DNA of 46,474 nucleotides from Bacillus subtilis subsp. subtilis (GTDB lineage: Bacteria > Pseudomonadota > Gammaproteobacteria > Xanthomonadales > Xanthomonadaceae), in contig JAHREJ010000034.1 in the NCBI GenBank assembly GCA_021733645.1, forward strand, positions 1 through 46,474, in the 5' to 3' direction. The stretch's first letter is position 1. Each line of letters starts with the position of its first letter. Below, piece after piece: positions 1-7,996 of the stretch. The notes below the pieces were generated by a model. The model made no database searches and was not told the origin of the DNA. It saw nothing but the letters and a program-made list of their open reading frames with translations. Both the position numbers and the translations under genes were made by a program.

Positions 1-49
1 ATGGACATACATCCTTCCTGCAGGCGCCTTCACAAGATACCTGCGCATA

Positions 50-61
50 CTGTCAAAGAAC
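50..61 (-). promoter_or_regulatory. rRNA operon boxA antitermination motif
   Basis: On the minus strand this reads GTTCTTTGACAG, close to the boxA element of rRNA leaders and spacers, where Nus factors assemble to prevent early termination. It lies downstream of three tandem strong promoters on the same strand, which favours a leader over a 16S-23S spacer. The 16S gene itself is not in the window and would start beyond the left edge. Confidence 0.7.
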
Positions 62-124
62 TTGGGAGTCGGCCTCAGCGCCTTCCTCCGTGTGCCCCGA
101 CGTTTCCGTCGTTGCGAGCCGCCC

Positions 125-153
125 ATTGTAGACCGGCTTATCTGCTTCGTCAA
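125..153 (-). promoter_or_regulatory. rRNA promoter P3 (closest to 16S)
   Basis: The minus strand has TTGACG (148-153), a 17-base spacer and TACAAT (125-130), followed by a GC-rich GGGCGGC discriminator. A GC-rich discriminator is typical of stringently controlled stable-RNA promoters. A perfect 7-bp palindrome with arms GTTTCAC/GTGAAAC (171-188) lies 17 bases upstream of the -35 element. Confidence 0.8.
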
Positions 154-247
154 CACCTTTTTTCAAGGCCGTTTCACCGTAGTGAAACGTTGTTGCCGAT
201 GCCGCTTCGTCGTTTGCCTCGAGAGGCTTTCGTCGTTGCGAGCCGCC

Positions 248-276
248 TATTATGTCAGGCTTTTCGTTTCCGTCAA
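248..276 (-). promoter_or_regulatory. rRNA promoter P2
   Basis: The minus strand has TTGACG (271-276) and a -10 region CATAAT/ATAATA (248-254) at 16-17 bases spacing, followed by GGCGGCTCGCAACGACG. The same downstream block follows P3 at 108-124, so P2 and P3 look like products of a duplication. A TTCACC/GGTGAA palindrome lies upstream at 318-331. Confidence 0.78.
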
Positions 277-354
277 CACCTTCTTTCGAAGCTTGTTGCC
301 GTCGCTGCGGGTGGGTGTTCACCGGGGTGAAGACCGCGTCGCAGCGAGGGAGCG

Positions 355-412
355 AATACTAAAGACTTCTGAAAATTCGTCAAGGCTTTTCTTCGATCTT
401 TTTCATCGACGC
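355..412 (-). promoter_or_regulatory. rRNA promoter P1 with UP-like element
   Basis: The minus strand has TTGACG (378-383) and a -10 TAGTAT/AGTATT (355-361) at 16-17 bases spacing. Immediately upstream (384-412) is an A-rich tract containing GATGAAAAAGATCGAAG, which resembles the UP elements that bind the RNA polymerase alpha subunit at rRNA promoters. P1 lacks the downstream block shared by P2 and P3. Confidence 0.7.
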
Positions 413-420
413 GTCATCAA

Positions 421-472
421 CGCGTGCTGCTCATCTGCATGTGCGGCAGCACGCGCGTTGCGCGTGCTGCCG
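421..472. promoter_or_regulatory. Competing hairpins between rrn promoters and benE
   Basis: A perfect 13-bp stem pairs 444-456 (CGGCAGCACGCGC) with 460-472 around a 3-base loop. A third copy of the arm, CGCGTGCTGC at 421-430, can instead pair with 446-455, so two mutually exclusive stems are possible. No T-run follows on either strand. It lies 44 bases before the chosen benE start and upstream of rRNA promoter P1. The function is unknown. Confidence 0.5.
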
Positions 473-516
473 CAGGCTTGCTAACAATGCATGTCTTGTC
501 GTCAGGGATGCATGCG

Positions 517-1707
517 ATGTCTGCAGTAGCCAAGCGTTCGTTGTTGCGGGATATGTCATTGCCTTCGTTGATGGCCGGCTTCATTACCGTGTTGGTTGGC
601 TTTGCCAGTTCGGCGGTGATCGTGTTCCAGGCCGCACGCGCGATGGGCGCATCGCAGGCGCAGATCGCCTCGTGGATGTGGGCGCTTGGGCTGGGCATGG
701 GTATCACCTGTATTGGCCTGTCACTGCGCTATCGCGTGCCGGTGGTGACGGCATGGTCGACCCCGGGCGCGGCCATGCTGGTGGTGGGCGCCGGCGCGGT
801 GGGCTACAGCGATGCGATCGGTGCGTTCGTGCTGGCCGCGGTGCTGGGCATGATCGCCGGCTTCTCGGGGATCTTCGCGCGGCTGATGCAGCGGGTACCG
901 ATGGCGTTGGCCGCCGGCATGCTGGCCGGGGTGCTGCTGCGCTTCGGGCTGGATGTGTTTGTGTCCATGCAGACGCAGCTGGGCATGGCACTGGCGATGT
1001 TCGCCACCTGGTTGATCGGACGCCGGCTGTTCCCACGCTACGCGGTGATTGCCACGCTACTGGTGGGTATCGCCGTGGCTGCCGGCCAGGGGCTGCTGCA
1101 TATGCAGGAGGTTCGCCTGCAACTGGCCACGCCGGTGTTCACCTGGCCCACGTTGTCGTGGGCGGCGGTGATCGGCGTTGCCCTGCCCCTGTTCGTGGTG
1201 ACCATGGCGTCGCAGAACATCCCCGGGGTGGCGGTGATCCGTGCCTCCGGCTACGACACACCGGTATCCCCGGTGATTGGCTGGATCGGCGTGGCCAACA
1301 CCCTGCTGGCCCCCTTCGGCGCGTTCGGACTCAACCTGGCGGCGATCACCGCCGCGATCTGCATGGGCCGCGAGGCGCACGAAGATCCCGCGCGCCGGTA
1401 CACCGCCGCGGTGGCCGCCGGTGGCTTCTATATCGTGGTGGGCCTGTTCGGGGCGACGGTGGCGGCGGTGTTCGCCGCGTTCCCCAAGGAACTGGTGGCC
1501 TGTGTGGCCGGCATTGCCCTGTTCGGCACGATCGCCAACAGCCTGTCGATGGCGCTGCGGGAGGAAGCCGACCGCGAAGCGGCCCTGGTGACGTTCCTGG
1601 TCACCGCCTCGGGGTTGTCGCTGGCCGGGATCGGTTCGGCCTTCTGGGGGCTGGTGGCCGGTGGGATCTGCCTGCTGGTGCTGCGGCCGCGCAGGCTTGC
1701 CCACTGA
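517..1707 (+). CDS. benE: BenE-family benzoate/H+ symporter-like transporter
   Basis: This is a predicted inner-membrane transporter of 396 residues, close to the length of the E. coli homologue YdcO (about 390). Alternating Gly/Ala/Leu/Val-rich segments give roughly 11-12 membrane helices. Characteristic stretches are VPVVTAWSTPGAAML, the conserved substrate-site region of the family, and VTMASQNIPGVAVIR. BenE proteins are thought to import aromatic acids such as benzoate by proton symport, but many homologues in bacteria without a benzoate pathway have no proven substrate. None of the neighbours here belongs to aromatic catabolism, so the substrate is open. Start codons at 508 and 487 are possible. 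517 was chosen because an AGGG lies about 10 bases upstream and the protein then begins where the family does. Confidence 0.85.
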   Translation: MSAVAKRSLLRDMSLPSLMAGFITVLVGFASSAVIVFQAARAMGASQAQIASWMWALGLGMGITCIGLSLRYRVPVVTAWSTPGAAMLVVGAGAVGYSDAIGAFVLAAVLGMIAGFSGIFARLMQRVPMALAAGMLAGVLLRFGLDVFVSMQTQLGMALAMFATWLIGRRLFPRYAVIATLLVGIAVAAGQGLLHMQEVRLQLATPVFTWPTLSWAAVIGVALPLFVVTMASQNIPGVAVIRASGYDTPVSPVIGWIGVANTLLAPFGAFGLNLAAITAAICMGREAHEDPARRYTAAVAAGGFYIVVGLFGATVAAVFAAFPKELVACVAGIALFGTIANSLSMALREEADREAALVTFLVTASGLSLAGIGSAFWGLVAGGICLLVLRPRRLAH

Positions 1708-2004
1708 CGGCCATCCGTCGCCTGCCAGTACCCGGATCAGGACATACAGCACGATCCCCATGCCCAATGCCCACTTGCTCACGCCGCCACGGCGATCGAG
1801 CGCAGTGTTGGTACCGGCCGGTGGGTCGGGGTGGCGGGCCTGGGGGCGGGCCACCAGACGCCGGCAGTGCCACAGGTACAGCGCGTCGGCTGGCCGGGGC
1901 ATCCCGGTGCCAGCGGCGCACGTACAGGCCGACGTTGTCGCCTGCCGCCCGGGCCAGGCGCGGATGCCGATCGTGCACGGCGCAGGGGACGTGGGGGCCT
2001 GCCC
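1708..2004. other. Gap with possible gene remnant on minus strand
   Basis: No confident gene lies in these 297 bases between the convergent ends of benE and the transglycosylase gene. On the minus strand two overlapping frames together read like a damaged small protein: a basic stretch RHPRLARAAGDNVGLYVRRW in one frame, then WALGMGIVLYVLIRVLAG, a plausible membrane helix, in another. A frameshift near 1895 would join them. The family was not recognised. Confidence 0.2.
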
Positions 2005-4182
2005 TCACAAGGGCGCCACCGAGAACGTCTGCTGCAGGACATGGCGGCCGCCCGGGGCCAGGGTGACCACGTCCGGGCCTGCGTTGGCCGCCTCCAGGCA
2101 GACGTAGTTGCGCCACCCGGCACCGACGTCGGGCATCTTTGCCGCGCCCGCCTCGCCCGGGTTCCAGGCCACCAGCGAGCGGCTGCCCTGGGTGCTGATC
2201 TCGATGCGGCGCTTCAGGGTGGGATCCTTGAGGACGTAGCGGCCACCGGCCTGGGTATAGATGCGATCACTGCGGCCGGGGTCGCGCGCATCGCGCAGGT
2301 TCCAGTCGCCCTGCTGGACGCGCGGGGTGGCGTAGTCCTCGAACTTGTCCAGATAGGTCAGGCCGTCCACGCCCTCTACGTCGACGCGGGTGGCGTCGCC
2401 GACCTTGAAGTAGTTGTGCAGTGCCTGGGTAAAGCTGATGGGCTGGCCGCTGGTGTTCTCGGTGACCAGGCGCTGCTCCAGGGTGCGGCCGATGCGCAGC
2501 TGCATGCTCAGGCGCAGGCCGAGGTTGTCCAACGCCGGCGGCGCCAGGGTGAGCACGACCGTGCCGTCGGCCTCGCGGTGCGCTTCCTGCAGCGTCCAGG
2601 CCAGGTTGCGGACGAACCCATGCGAGGGCACGTCGCCGCCCTGCCCCTGCCGGCCGAAGTACGGCCAGCACACCGGACTGCCGCCGCGGATCGGGGTGGG
2701 CAGTGACTGGGCCGTGGGTGACAGCCACAGCACGTCCTGGCCGCCCTTGGGAATGTAGGACAGCAACTGGCCGCCGAACACCGAGATGGCCGCGCTGGCC
2801 AAGGGGGTATCCACCTTCCAGGCCGGGAAGCCCTGCACGTTGGCCAGGCTCAGGCCTTCGACCCTGGGCAAGGCAGCGCCGGGTGCAGCCGGGGACTGCA
2901 CCAGGCGCGTATGGTTGGATGGCAGGGTGAACACCGTGGATGTGGGCATGGCAGTGGGTTGCGTAGGAGGGAGGGGCGCACTGCGCAGCGCAGTGAGGAT
3001 GCGGTGGCCGGCGCGGCCATCGGGGCTGGCCCAGCCCAGGCGCTGCTGTTCGACCTGGATGGCGCGGCGGGTGGCGGTGCCGACCATGCCGTCGGCGCTG
3101 CCGATGTCGTGGCCGCGGGCCAGCAGCAGGGTCTGCAGTTCACGACGCTCGCGGCGGCCGATGCCGGGGTCGTCGGTGGGCCAGGCCGCGACGGTGCCGC
3201 TGCCACCGCGCAGGCGGTCGGCCAGGGTGGCGATGGCCAGCGCATAGCTTTCGGCGGCGTTGTAGGCGTAGATCGCATCGTAGTTGCGGAACACCAGCCA
3301 GGCCGGACCCTTGGCGCCGGTGGGCAGCAGCAGCGCGGCGTTGCTGTCGGCCGGCAGGCCCGCCGGGGCCAGCGCGCCGCCGCCAACCGGGACGATGCCC
3401 AGTGCACCCCAGTTTGCCAGTGGCTTGCGCTGGGTACGCCCGGCCAGGGCCGGGTTGAACCCGGCCGGGATCCTGACCTCGATCCCCCACGGCTGGCCGG
3501 TGCGCCAACCGGCCTTGGCCAGGTAGTTGGCGGTAGAGGCCAGTGCATCGGGAATGCTGGCCACCAGATCGCGACGGCCATCGCCGTCGCCATCCACGGC
3601 AATGCGTGCGTAGGTGGATGGCATGAACTGGGTGTGGCCGAAGGCACCGGCCCAGGAGCCGGTGAGGCCGTCGGCCTGCAGCTCGCCGGCGTCGAGCAGC
3701 TTGAGCAGGGCCAGCAGTTCGCCGCGGAAGAACGCCTGGCGACGGCCATTGCACGACAACGTGGCCAATGACTGCAGCAGCGGACGCTTGCCGAACACGC
3801 GGCCGTAATCGCTCTCCACGCCCCAGACCGCGACGATGGTGGCCGGATCGACGCCGTACTGGGCGGACACCTTGTTCAACAGGTCGCGGTGCTGGACCAG
3901 CCGCGCGCGGCCATCGTCCACGCGTTGACTGTCGACCAGGGCGGCCAGGTAGTCCCACAGCGGCGTGGTGAATTCCGGCTGCGCGTCGAGCAGCGGCAGC
4001 ACGCTCAGGTCCGGGGTGAGGCCGGCGGTGAAGCCGGTGAAGCCGGCGGCGCTGACGCCCTGTCTGAGTGCCTGCGGCTGCAGCGTGGCCAGGCAACGGT
4101 CGAAATCATCCTGCGGCGCGGCGGTGGCCGGGGTGCCGGCCAGGCACAGCGCGCCGAGCAGCCAGGCGGTGGTGGGCCTCAT
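2005..4182 (-). CDS. Fused lytic murein transglycosylase (MltB-like) and D-hexose-6-phosphate mutarotase
   Basis: A 725-residue two-part protein. Residues 1-22 form a signal peptide ending ATAA. Residues 25-330 match an MltB-type lytic transglycosylase, which cleaves peptidoglycan glycan strands; VWGVESDYGR holds the likely catalytic Glu123 and GAFGHTQFMPSTY follows. Residues 345-405 look like a peptidoglycan-binding domain (RRELQTLLLARGHDIGSADG). After a Pro/Thr linker, residues 430-725 match the YeaD/aldose 1-epimerase family, with SHGFVR, ALHNYFKVGD, AWNPGEAGAAKMPD and NYVCLE conserved, so both parts look intact. Other bacteria encode the two as separate proteins, the mutarotase being cytoplasmic, whereas here it would be exported. 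A Shine-Dalgarno AAGGA precedes the ATG at 4182. An internal Met at 2948 could start the mutarotase separately but has no ribosome site. Confidence 0.85.
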   Translation of the reverse strand: MRPTTAWLLGALCLAGTPATAAPQDDFDRCLATLQPQALRQGVSAAGFTGFTAGLTPDLSVLPLLDAQPEFTTPLWDYLAALVDSQRVDDGRARLVQHRDLLNKVSAQYGVDPATIVAVWGVESDYGRVFGKRPLLQSLATLSCNGRRQAFFRGELLALLKLLDAGELQADGLTGSWAGAFGHTQFMPSTYARIAVDGDGDGRRDLVASIPDALASTANYLAKAGWRTGQPWGIEVRIPAGFNPALAGRTQRKPLANWGALGIVPVGGGALAPAGLPADSNAALLLPTGAKGPAWLVFRNYDAIYAYNAAESYALAIATLADRLRGGSGTVAAWPTDDPGIGRRERRELQTLLLARGHDIGSADGMVGTATRRAIQVEQQRLGWASPDGRAGHRILTALRSAPLPPTQPTAMPTSTVFTLPSNHTRLVQSPAAPGAALPRVEGLSLANVQGFPAWKVDTPLASAAISVFGGQLLSYIPKGGQDVLWLSPTAQSLPTPIRGGSPVCWPYFGRQGQGGDVPSHGFVRNLAWTLQEAHREADGTVVLTLAPPALDNLGLRLSMQLRIGRTLEQRLVTENTSGQPISFTQALHNYFKVGDATRVDVEGVDGLTYLDKFEDYATPRVQQGDWNLRDARDPGRSDRIYTQAGGRYVLKDPTLKRRIEISTQGSRSLVAWNPGEAGAAKMPDVGAGWRNYVCLEAANAGPDVVTLAPGGRHVLQQTFSVAPL

Positions 4183-4248
4183 TGGCGGGAATCCTTGCAG
4201 CCAAGTGGACTTGCATCATAGCCGGCCGGCACCGATCGGGCCGACCGA

Positions 4249-5223
4249 TCAGGCCGGTTGCAGCAGTCGAAGGCCGAAGGCCGGCGCGCTGGCGTTCCAT
4301 TGGGCGGTGACGCGCAGCCCTGCTTCGGCAGCCAGTGACGCGAACGACGCGTCGGTGTACTTGTGGCTGTATTCGACGGTCATCGCTTCGCCATCGGCGA
4401 AGTCGAACGAGCGCCCGGCCACGCTTACGGTCTGCGCGCGGGTGCTGACCAGCTCGGTTTCGATGCGCAGGCGCGCCACGCTGTAGCGGGCGCGGTGCTG
4501 GAAGCTGTCGAGATCGAAGTCGCTGCCGATCTCGCGGTTGAGCCGGCGCAGCAGGTTGAGGGTGAACTCGGCGGTGACCCCGGCCGCATCGTTGTAGGCC
4601 GCTTCGATCAGCGCCGGGTCCTTGTGCAGGTCGATGCCGATCAGCGCCATGCCATCGCGCCGCATGGTCTGGCGCATCGCCTGCAACAGGGCGACGGCTT
4701 CGGTGTGGGCAAAGTTGCCCAGGGTGGAGCCGGGGAAGAACAGCAACCGGCGCGCGGGCTCGCGTTGCGGCTCGGGCAGCTGCACGGGGCGGGTGAAATC
4801 GGCGCAGACCGGCAGCATTTCGATGTCCGGCAGGGCTTGGGCCATCCGGGCGATGCTGGCCAGCAGCGCCGCGCGCGAGATTTCGATGGGCGTGTAGGCG
4901 ACCGGATCGGTCAGCGCATGCAGCAGCAGCTCGGTCTTGCGACCACTACCGCTGCCCAGTTCGACCACATGCAGGCGTGGCCCGACCACGGTGGCGATGT
5001 CGCCGGCAACGTCCTGCAGCAACTGCAGCTCGGTGCGCGTGGGGTAGTACTCGGGCTGGCGGGTGATCTGCTCGAACAGCGCAGAGCCGCGTGCATCGTA
5101 GAAGTACTTGGAGGGCAGCTGGCGCGGGCGCAGGGACAGGCCGTGCAGGATATCGGCGGTGATCCGGGCCCGATCCGGCTGCAGGTCGGTCAGCGCTTCG
5201 AGCGCATCGCTGACGGTGCTCAC
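4249..5223 (-). CDS. egtD: L-histidine N-alpha-methyltransferase EgtD
   Basis: This enzyme trimethylates the amino group of histidine with three S-adenosylmethionine molecules to give hercynine, the first step of ergothioneine synthesis. The protein has 324 residues, like characterised EgtD (about 320). The SAM-binding motif is VELGSGSGRKTELLL (about 87-101), preceded by PSKYFYDARGSALFEQI and YYPTRTE, both hallmarks of the family. ALIGIDLHKDPALIEAAYNDAAG lies in the histidine-binding half. The start is the GTG at 5223 because it overlaps the egtB stop as GTGA, implying translational coupling. The frame extends upstream to 5346, but that extension is inside egtB and lacks the family's features. 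Confidence 0.93.
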   Translation of the reverse strand: MSTVSDALEALTDLQPDRARITADILHGLSLRPRQLPSKYFYDARGSALFEQITRQPEYYPTRTELQLLQDVAGDIATVVGPRLHVVELGSGSGRKTELLLHALTDPVAYTPIEISRAALLASIARMAQALPDIEMLPVCADFTRPVQLPEPQREPARRLLFFPGSTLGNFAHTEAVALLQAMRQTMRRDGMALIGIDLHKDPALIEAAYNDAAGVTAEFTLNLLRRLNREIGSDFDLDSFQHRARYSVARLRIETELVSTRAQTVSVAGRSFDFADGEAMTVEYSHKYTDASFASLAAEAGLRVTAQWNASAPAFGLRLLQPA

Positions 5224-6521
5224 GCCAGGTCCCTGGCCAGGCGCAGGCCGGAAAACTGCCAGCGCGCTGATGGCGCAAAGAAGTTGCGGTAGCTGGCGCG
5301 GACGTGTCCGTCCGGTGTAGCGCAGCTGCCGCCGCGCAGGATCCATTGGCCGTTCATGAATTTACCGTTGTACTCGCCGAGGTTGCCGGCGAAGGGGCGG
5401 AAGCCCGGATAGGCGCCGTAAGCGCTGCTGGTCCATTCCCAGACATCACCGAACAGCTGCAGGAGCGCGTCATCACTGCCCTGCCCGTTCGCGGCGAACC
5501 CGGCAGGATGCAGGCGATCGGCATCGGCGAAGTGGCCGGCCGGCGCGTGGTCGGCGGCGGCCGCTTCCCATTCGAACTCGGTGGGCAGTCGGGCACCCTG
5601 CCAGCGGGCGAAGGCGTCGGCTTCGAAGTAGCTCAGGTGGCAGACCGGCGCATGTGGGTCCAGCGCACGCCAGCCACCAAGGGTGAACTCGCGCTCCAGC
5701 GCGTCATCCCAGTACAACGGGTGCTGCCACTGCTCGGCCTGGCACAACGCCCAGCCTTCGCTCATCCACAGGCCGACATCGCCGTAGCCGCCGGCCTGGA
5801 TGAACTGACGATATTCGGCGTTGCTGACCGGTCGATTGGCCAGGGCGTGCGCGGGAACCAGGACGCGGTGCACGGGGGATTCGTTGTCGTAGGCGAAGTC
5901 GGCGTGTGCGGGCCAGGCGCGTGCGCCAATCTCCACGATCTGCTCGGGGCTGCGCTGCCAGCGCAGCGGCACTGCGATTGCGTCGCTGCGGGTCAGATCG
6001 TCGCGATAGGCCGGCTGCAGCGGATTGCACCACAGCGCGTGCTTGATGTCGGTGAGCAGCAGCTCCTGGTGCTGCTGCTCGTGGTGCAGGCCAAGCTGCA
6101 ACGAGCGGGACGCCTGCTCATCGAGCGCCTCGGCCTGCAGCAGCGCGATGACCTGCTGGTCGACCACGGCGCGGTAGTGCAGCACCTCGTCCAGCGAGGG
6201 GCGCGACAGCAGGCCACGCTGCGGACGCGCGTGCGCCGGGCCGATGCTTTGGTAGTAACTGTTGAACAGGTAATGCCAGGCGGCGTTGAACGGCAGGTAC
6301 CCGGCCTGGCTGGCCAGTACGAAGCGCTCGAAGAACCAGGTGGTATGGGCCAGGTGCCATTTGGCCGGGCTGGCGTCGGGCATGCTCTGCACCATCGCGT
6401 CCTCGGCGCTGAGCGGGGAGGCCAATGCAACGCTGCGTGCGCGGATGCTGGCATAACGGGCCGCCAGTGCGGCGGCGGGCGACGTGGCAGCGGGCGGTGG
6501 CGAGGCGACGGCGGTAGTCAT
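5220..6521 (-). CDS. egtB: Ergothioneine biosynthesis protein EgtB (iron sulfoxide synthase)
   Basis: EgtB is a non-heme iron enzyme that joins a thiol substrate to the imidazole C2 of hercynine, making a sulfoxide. The 433-residue protein has a DinB-like N-terminal domain with WHLAHTTWFFE (55-65) and HHEQQHQELL (146-155), which carry the His ligands for iron. A formylglycine-generating-enzyme-type fold fills the C-terminal half (GDVWEWTSSAYGAYPGFRPF, ILRGGSCATPDGHVRASYRNFF). It is the first gene of an egtB-egtD pair with a 4-base overlap. No egtA, egtC or egtE lies nearby, so whether it uses gamma-glutamylcysteine or free cysteine cannot be read from the context. The ATG at 6521 was used; its ribosome site is weak. 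Confidence 0.93.
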   Translation of the reverse strand: MTTAVASPPPAATSPAAALAARYASIRARSVALASPLSAEDAMVQSMPDASPAKWHLAHTTWFFERFVLASQAGYLPFNAAWHYLFNSYYQSIGPAHARPQRGLLSRPSLDEVLHYRAVVDQQVIALLQAEALDEQASRSLQLGLHHEQQHQELLLTDIKHALWCNPLQPAYRDDLTRSDAIAVPLRWQRSPEQIVEIGARAWPAHADFAYDNESPVHRVLVPAHALANRPVSNAEYRQFIQAGGYGDVGLWMSEGWALCQAEQWQHPLYWDDALEREFTLGGWRALDPHAPVCHLSYFEADAFARWQGARLPTEFEWEAAAADHAPAGHFADADRLHPAGFAANGQGSDDALLQLFGDVWEWTSSAYGAYPGFRPFAGNLGEYNGKFMNGQWILRGGSCATPDGHVRASYRNFFAPSARWQFSGLRLARDLA

Positions 6522-6585
6522 CGCGGTCAGGATCGGCCAGCGGTGGTGAGCGGAACGTCATGGCAAGGCTCACGCGGTGTTGCAC

Positions 6586-6598
6586 ATTCAAGTTGAAT
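6586..6598. promoter_or_regulatory. Palindrome upstream of egtB, possible operator
   Basis: ATTCAA-G-TTGAAT is a perfect 13-base palindrome in the gap between egtB (minus) and the GGDEF gene (plus), 65 bases before the egtB start. Its position and symmetry fit a repressor or activator site, but no known regulator was matched. Confidence 0.35.
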
Positions 6599-6688
6599 AC
6601 GCGCCGGCCGCTATCGGTAGACCATCGCCTGTGTGGTCCGGTTTGCACGTGCAGCCAAGGCGCGCCGGCCCGCTTTCGTGGAACCGTC

Positions 6689-7996
6689 TTGCGGAATCAC
6701 CTGTTACGCCAGCCTGGCCACTACCTGTTCCTGCTGCCCGCCGTGCTGGTGGGGCTGGGCGTGTGGTGGGCCACGCCGGCCGACGAGGTGGGCAGCCCCA
6801 TGCACCGCATCCTGCCCTTGGTGCTTACCTGCCTGGGTATCGGGCTGGGCCTGATCTACGCCCGGGTACGCGCGGTGTGCCTGTTGCTGGCGATCGCGCT
6901 GGCGTTCGCGATCCTGCACGGGCTGGTAGGCCGGTTCCTCAATACCGGCGCGGTCACCGCGCTGACACCGTTGCTGTTCCATTCGGTCTCGCTGTGGCTG
7001 CCGCTGCTGTTTGCGCTGCATGGGCTGTGGCCCGAACGCGGTCGGCTGCGCCAGGACCTGCTGCTGCGCGCGGTCCTCAGTGGCACGGCGATCGGCGTGT
7101 TCGTGCTGCTGGCCGCGCAGGGACCGCAGCCAATGCACGATGTGCTGTCCAACCATCACTGGGCATGGCTGCCCACCGGCTGGAGCCGGCTGGCGCAACT
7201 GCCGACGCTGGTGTTCACCGGGGCGCTGGCCGGGCTGGCCGCGCAGGCGCTGCGCCAGCCGCGGCCACTGCACACCGCGATGCTGGCGGCGTTGCTGGTG
7301 GTATGGGCGATGCTGCCGCGGGTGTTCCTGGCCCCGGCGCTGCTGCCCGCATTGGCCAGCACCGCGCTGCTGCTGATCGTGTCGGCGATGCTGCAGGAGT
7401 CCTTCCACATGGCCTACCGCGACGAGCTGACCGGCCTGCCCGGGCGGCGCGCGTTGAACGAGTGCCTGCAGCGGGTGGGCGCCACCTACACCCTTGCGAT
7501 GGTGGACGTGGACCACTTCAAACGCTTCAACGATACGCACGGCCACGACAACGGCGATGACGTGCTCAAGCTGGTGGCCGCGCGGCTGGCCGAAGTGGGC
7601 GGTGGCGGGCGGGCGTTCCGCTACGGCGGCGAGGAGTTCGCACTGGTGTTCCTGGACCGCCCTGCCCCGGCCTGCGTGGAGGCGGTGGAGGCCATCCGGG
7701 CGACGGTGGACGCTACCCGGCTGCAGCTGCGCGATCGTGCCGCGCGCGACCGTGATGACGACGTGGGCCGCCTCCAGCGCGGCCGCGGGGGCGCCGGCAC
7801 GGTGGTGCAGGTGACGGTGAGCATCGGCATCGCCGACAGCCGCATGGGCGACAGCCCGCAGGCGGTGCTCAAGGCCGCCGATCAGGCGCTCTATGCGGCC
7901 AAGGATGCCGGGCGCAACTGCGTGCGCGCGCACGGCCAGCAACGGGCCGTGGCGGTCCGCAGCCGCGAGGCGGCTCAGGGCAACGCGTCGAGGTAG
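6689..7996 (+). CDS. Membrane-anchored GGDEF diguanylate cyclase
   Basis: This likely makes the second messenger cyclic di-GMP from two GTP. About 220 N-terminal residues form roughly seven hydrophobic helices (for example [16 protein letters not shown] and [16 protein letters not shown]), followed by a GGDEF domain. The domain opens at [16 protein letters not shown], contains [21 protein letters not shown], and has the active-site signature GGEEF at about residues 313-317. The allosteric inhibitory RxxD site expected five residues before GGEEF is missing; that place reads GGGG. A TTG start at 6689 was chosen, just before the first membrane helix and with GGA upstream. The frame is open from 6560, but the extra residues look non-coding. 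Its 3' end overlaps the convergent ychJ by 22 bases. Confidence 0.85.
   Translation: MRNHLLRQPGHYLFLLPAVLVGLGVWWATPADEVGSPMHRILPLVLTCLGIGLGLIYARVRAVCLLLAIALAFAILHGLVGRFLNTGAVTALTPLLFHSVSLWLPLLFALHGLWPERGRLRQDLLLRAVLSGTAIGVFVLLAAQGPQPMHDVLSNHHWAWLPTGWSRLAQLPTLVFTGALAGLAAQALRQPRPLHTAMLAALLVVWAMLPRVFLAPALLPALASTALLLIVSAMLQESFHMAYRDELTGLPGRRALNECLQRVGATYTLAMVDVDHFKRFNDTHGHDNGDDVLKLVAARLAEVGGGGRAFRYGGEEFALVFLDRPAPACVEAVEAIRATVDATRLQLRDRAARDRDDDVGRLQRGRGGAGTVVQVTVSIGIADSRMGDSPQAVLKAADQALYAAKDAGRNCVRAHGQQRAVAVRSREAAQGNASR

Noticed and set aside
1..484. Overlapping open frames of about 90-140 residues near the left edge on both strands.
   Set aside because: They lie in a region with rRNA promoter and leader signals, have no recognisable protein features, and contain the palindromes and -35/-10 elements.
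1057..1902. Minus-strand frame of 281 residues opposite benE.
   Set aside because: Most of it is the antisense of benE with His/Gln/Gly-rich shadow composition; only the part outside benE is kept as a possible remnant.
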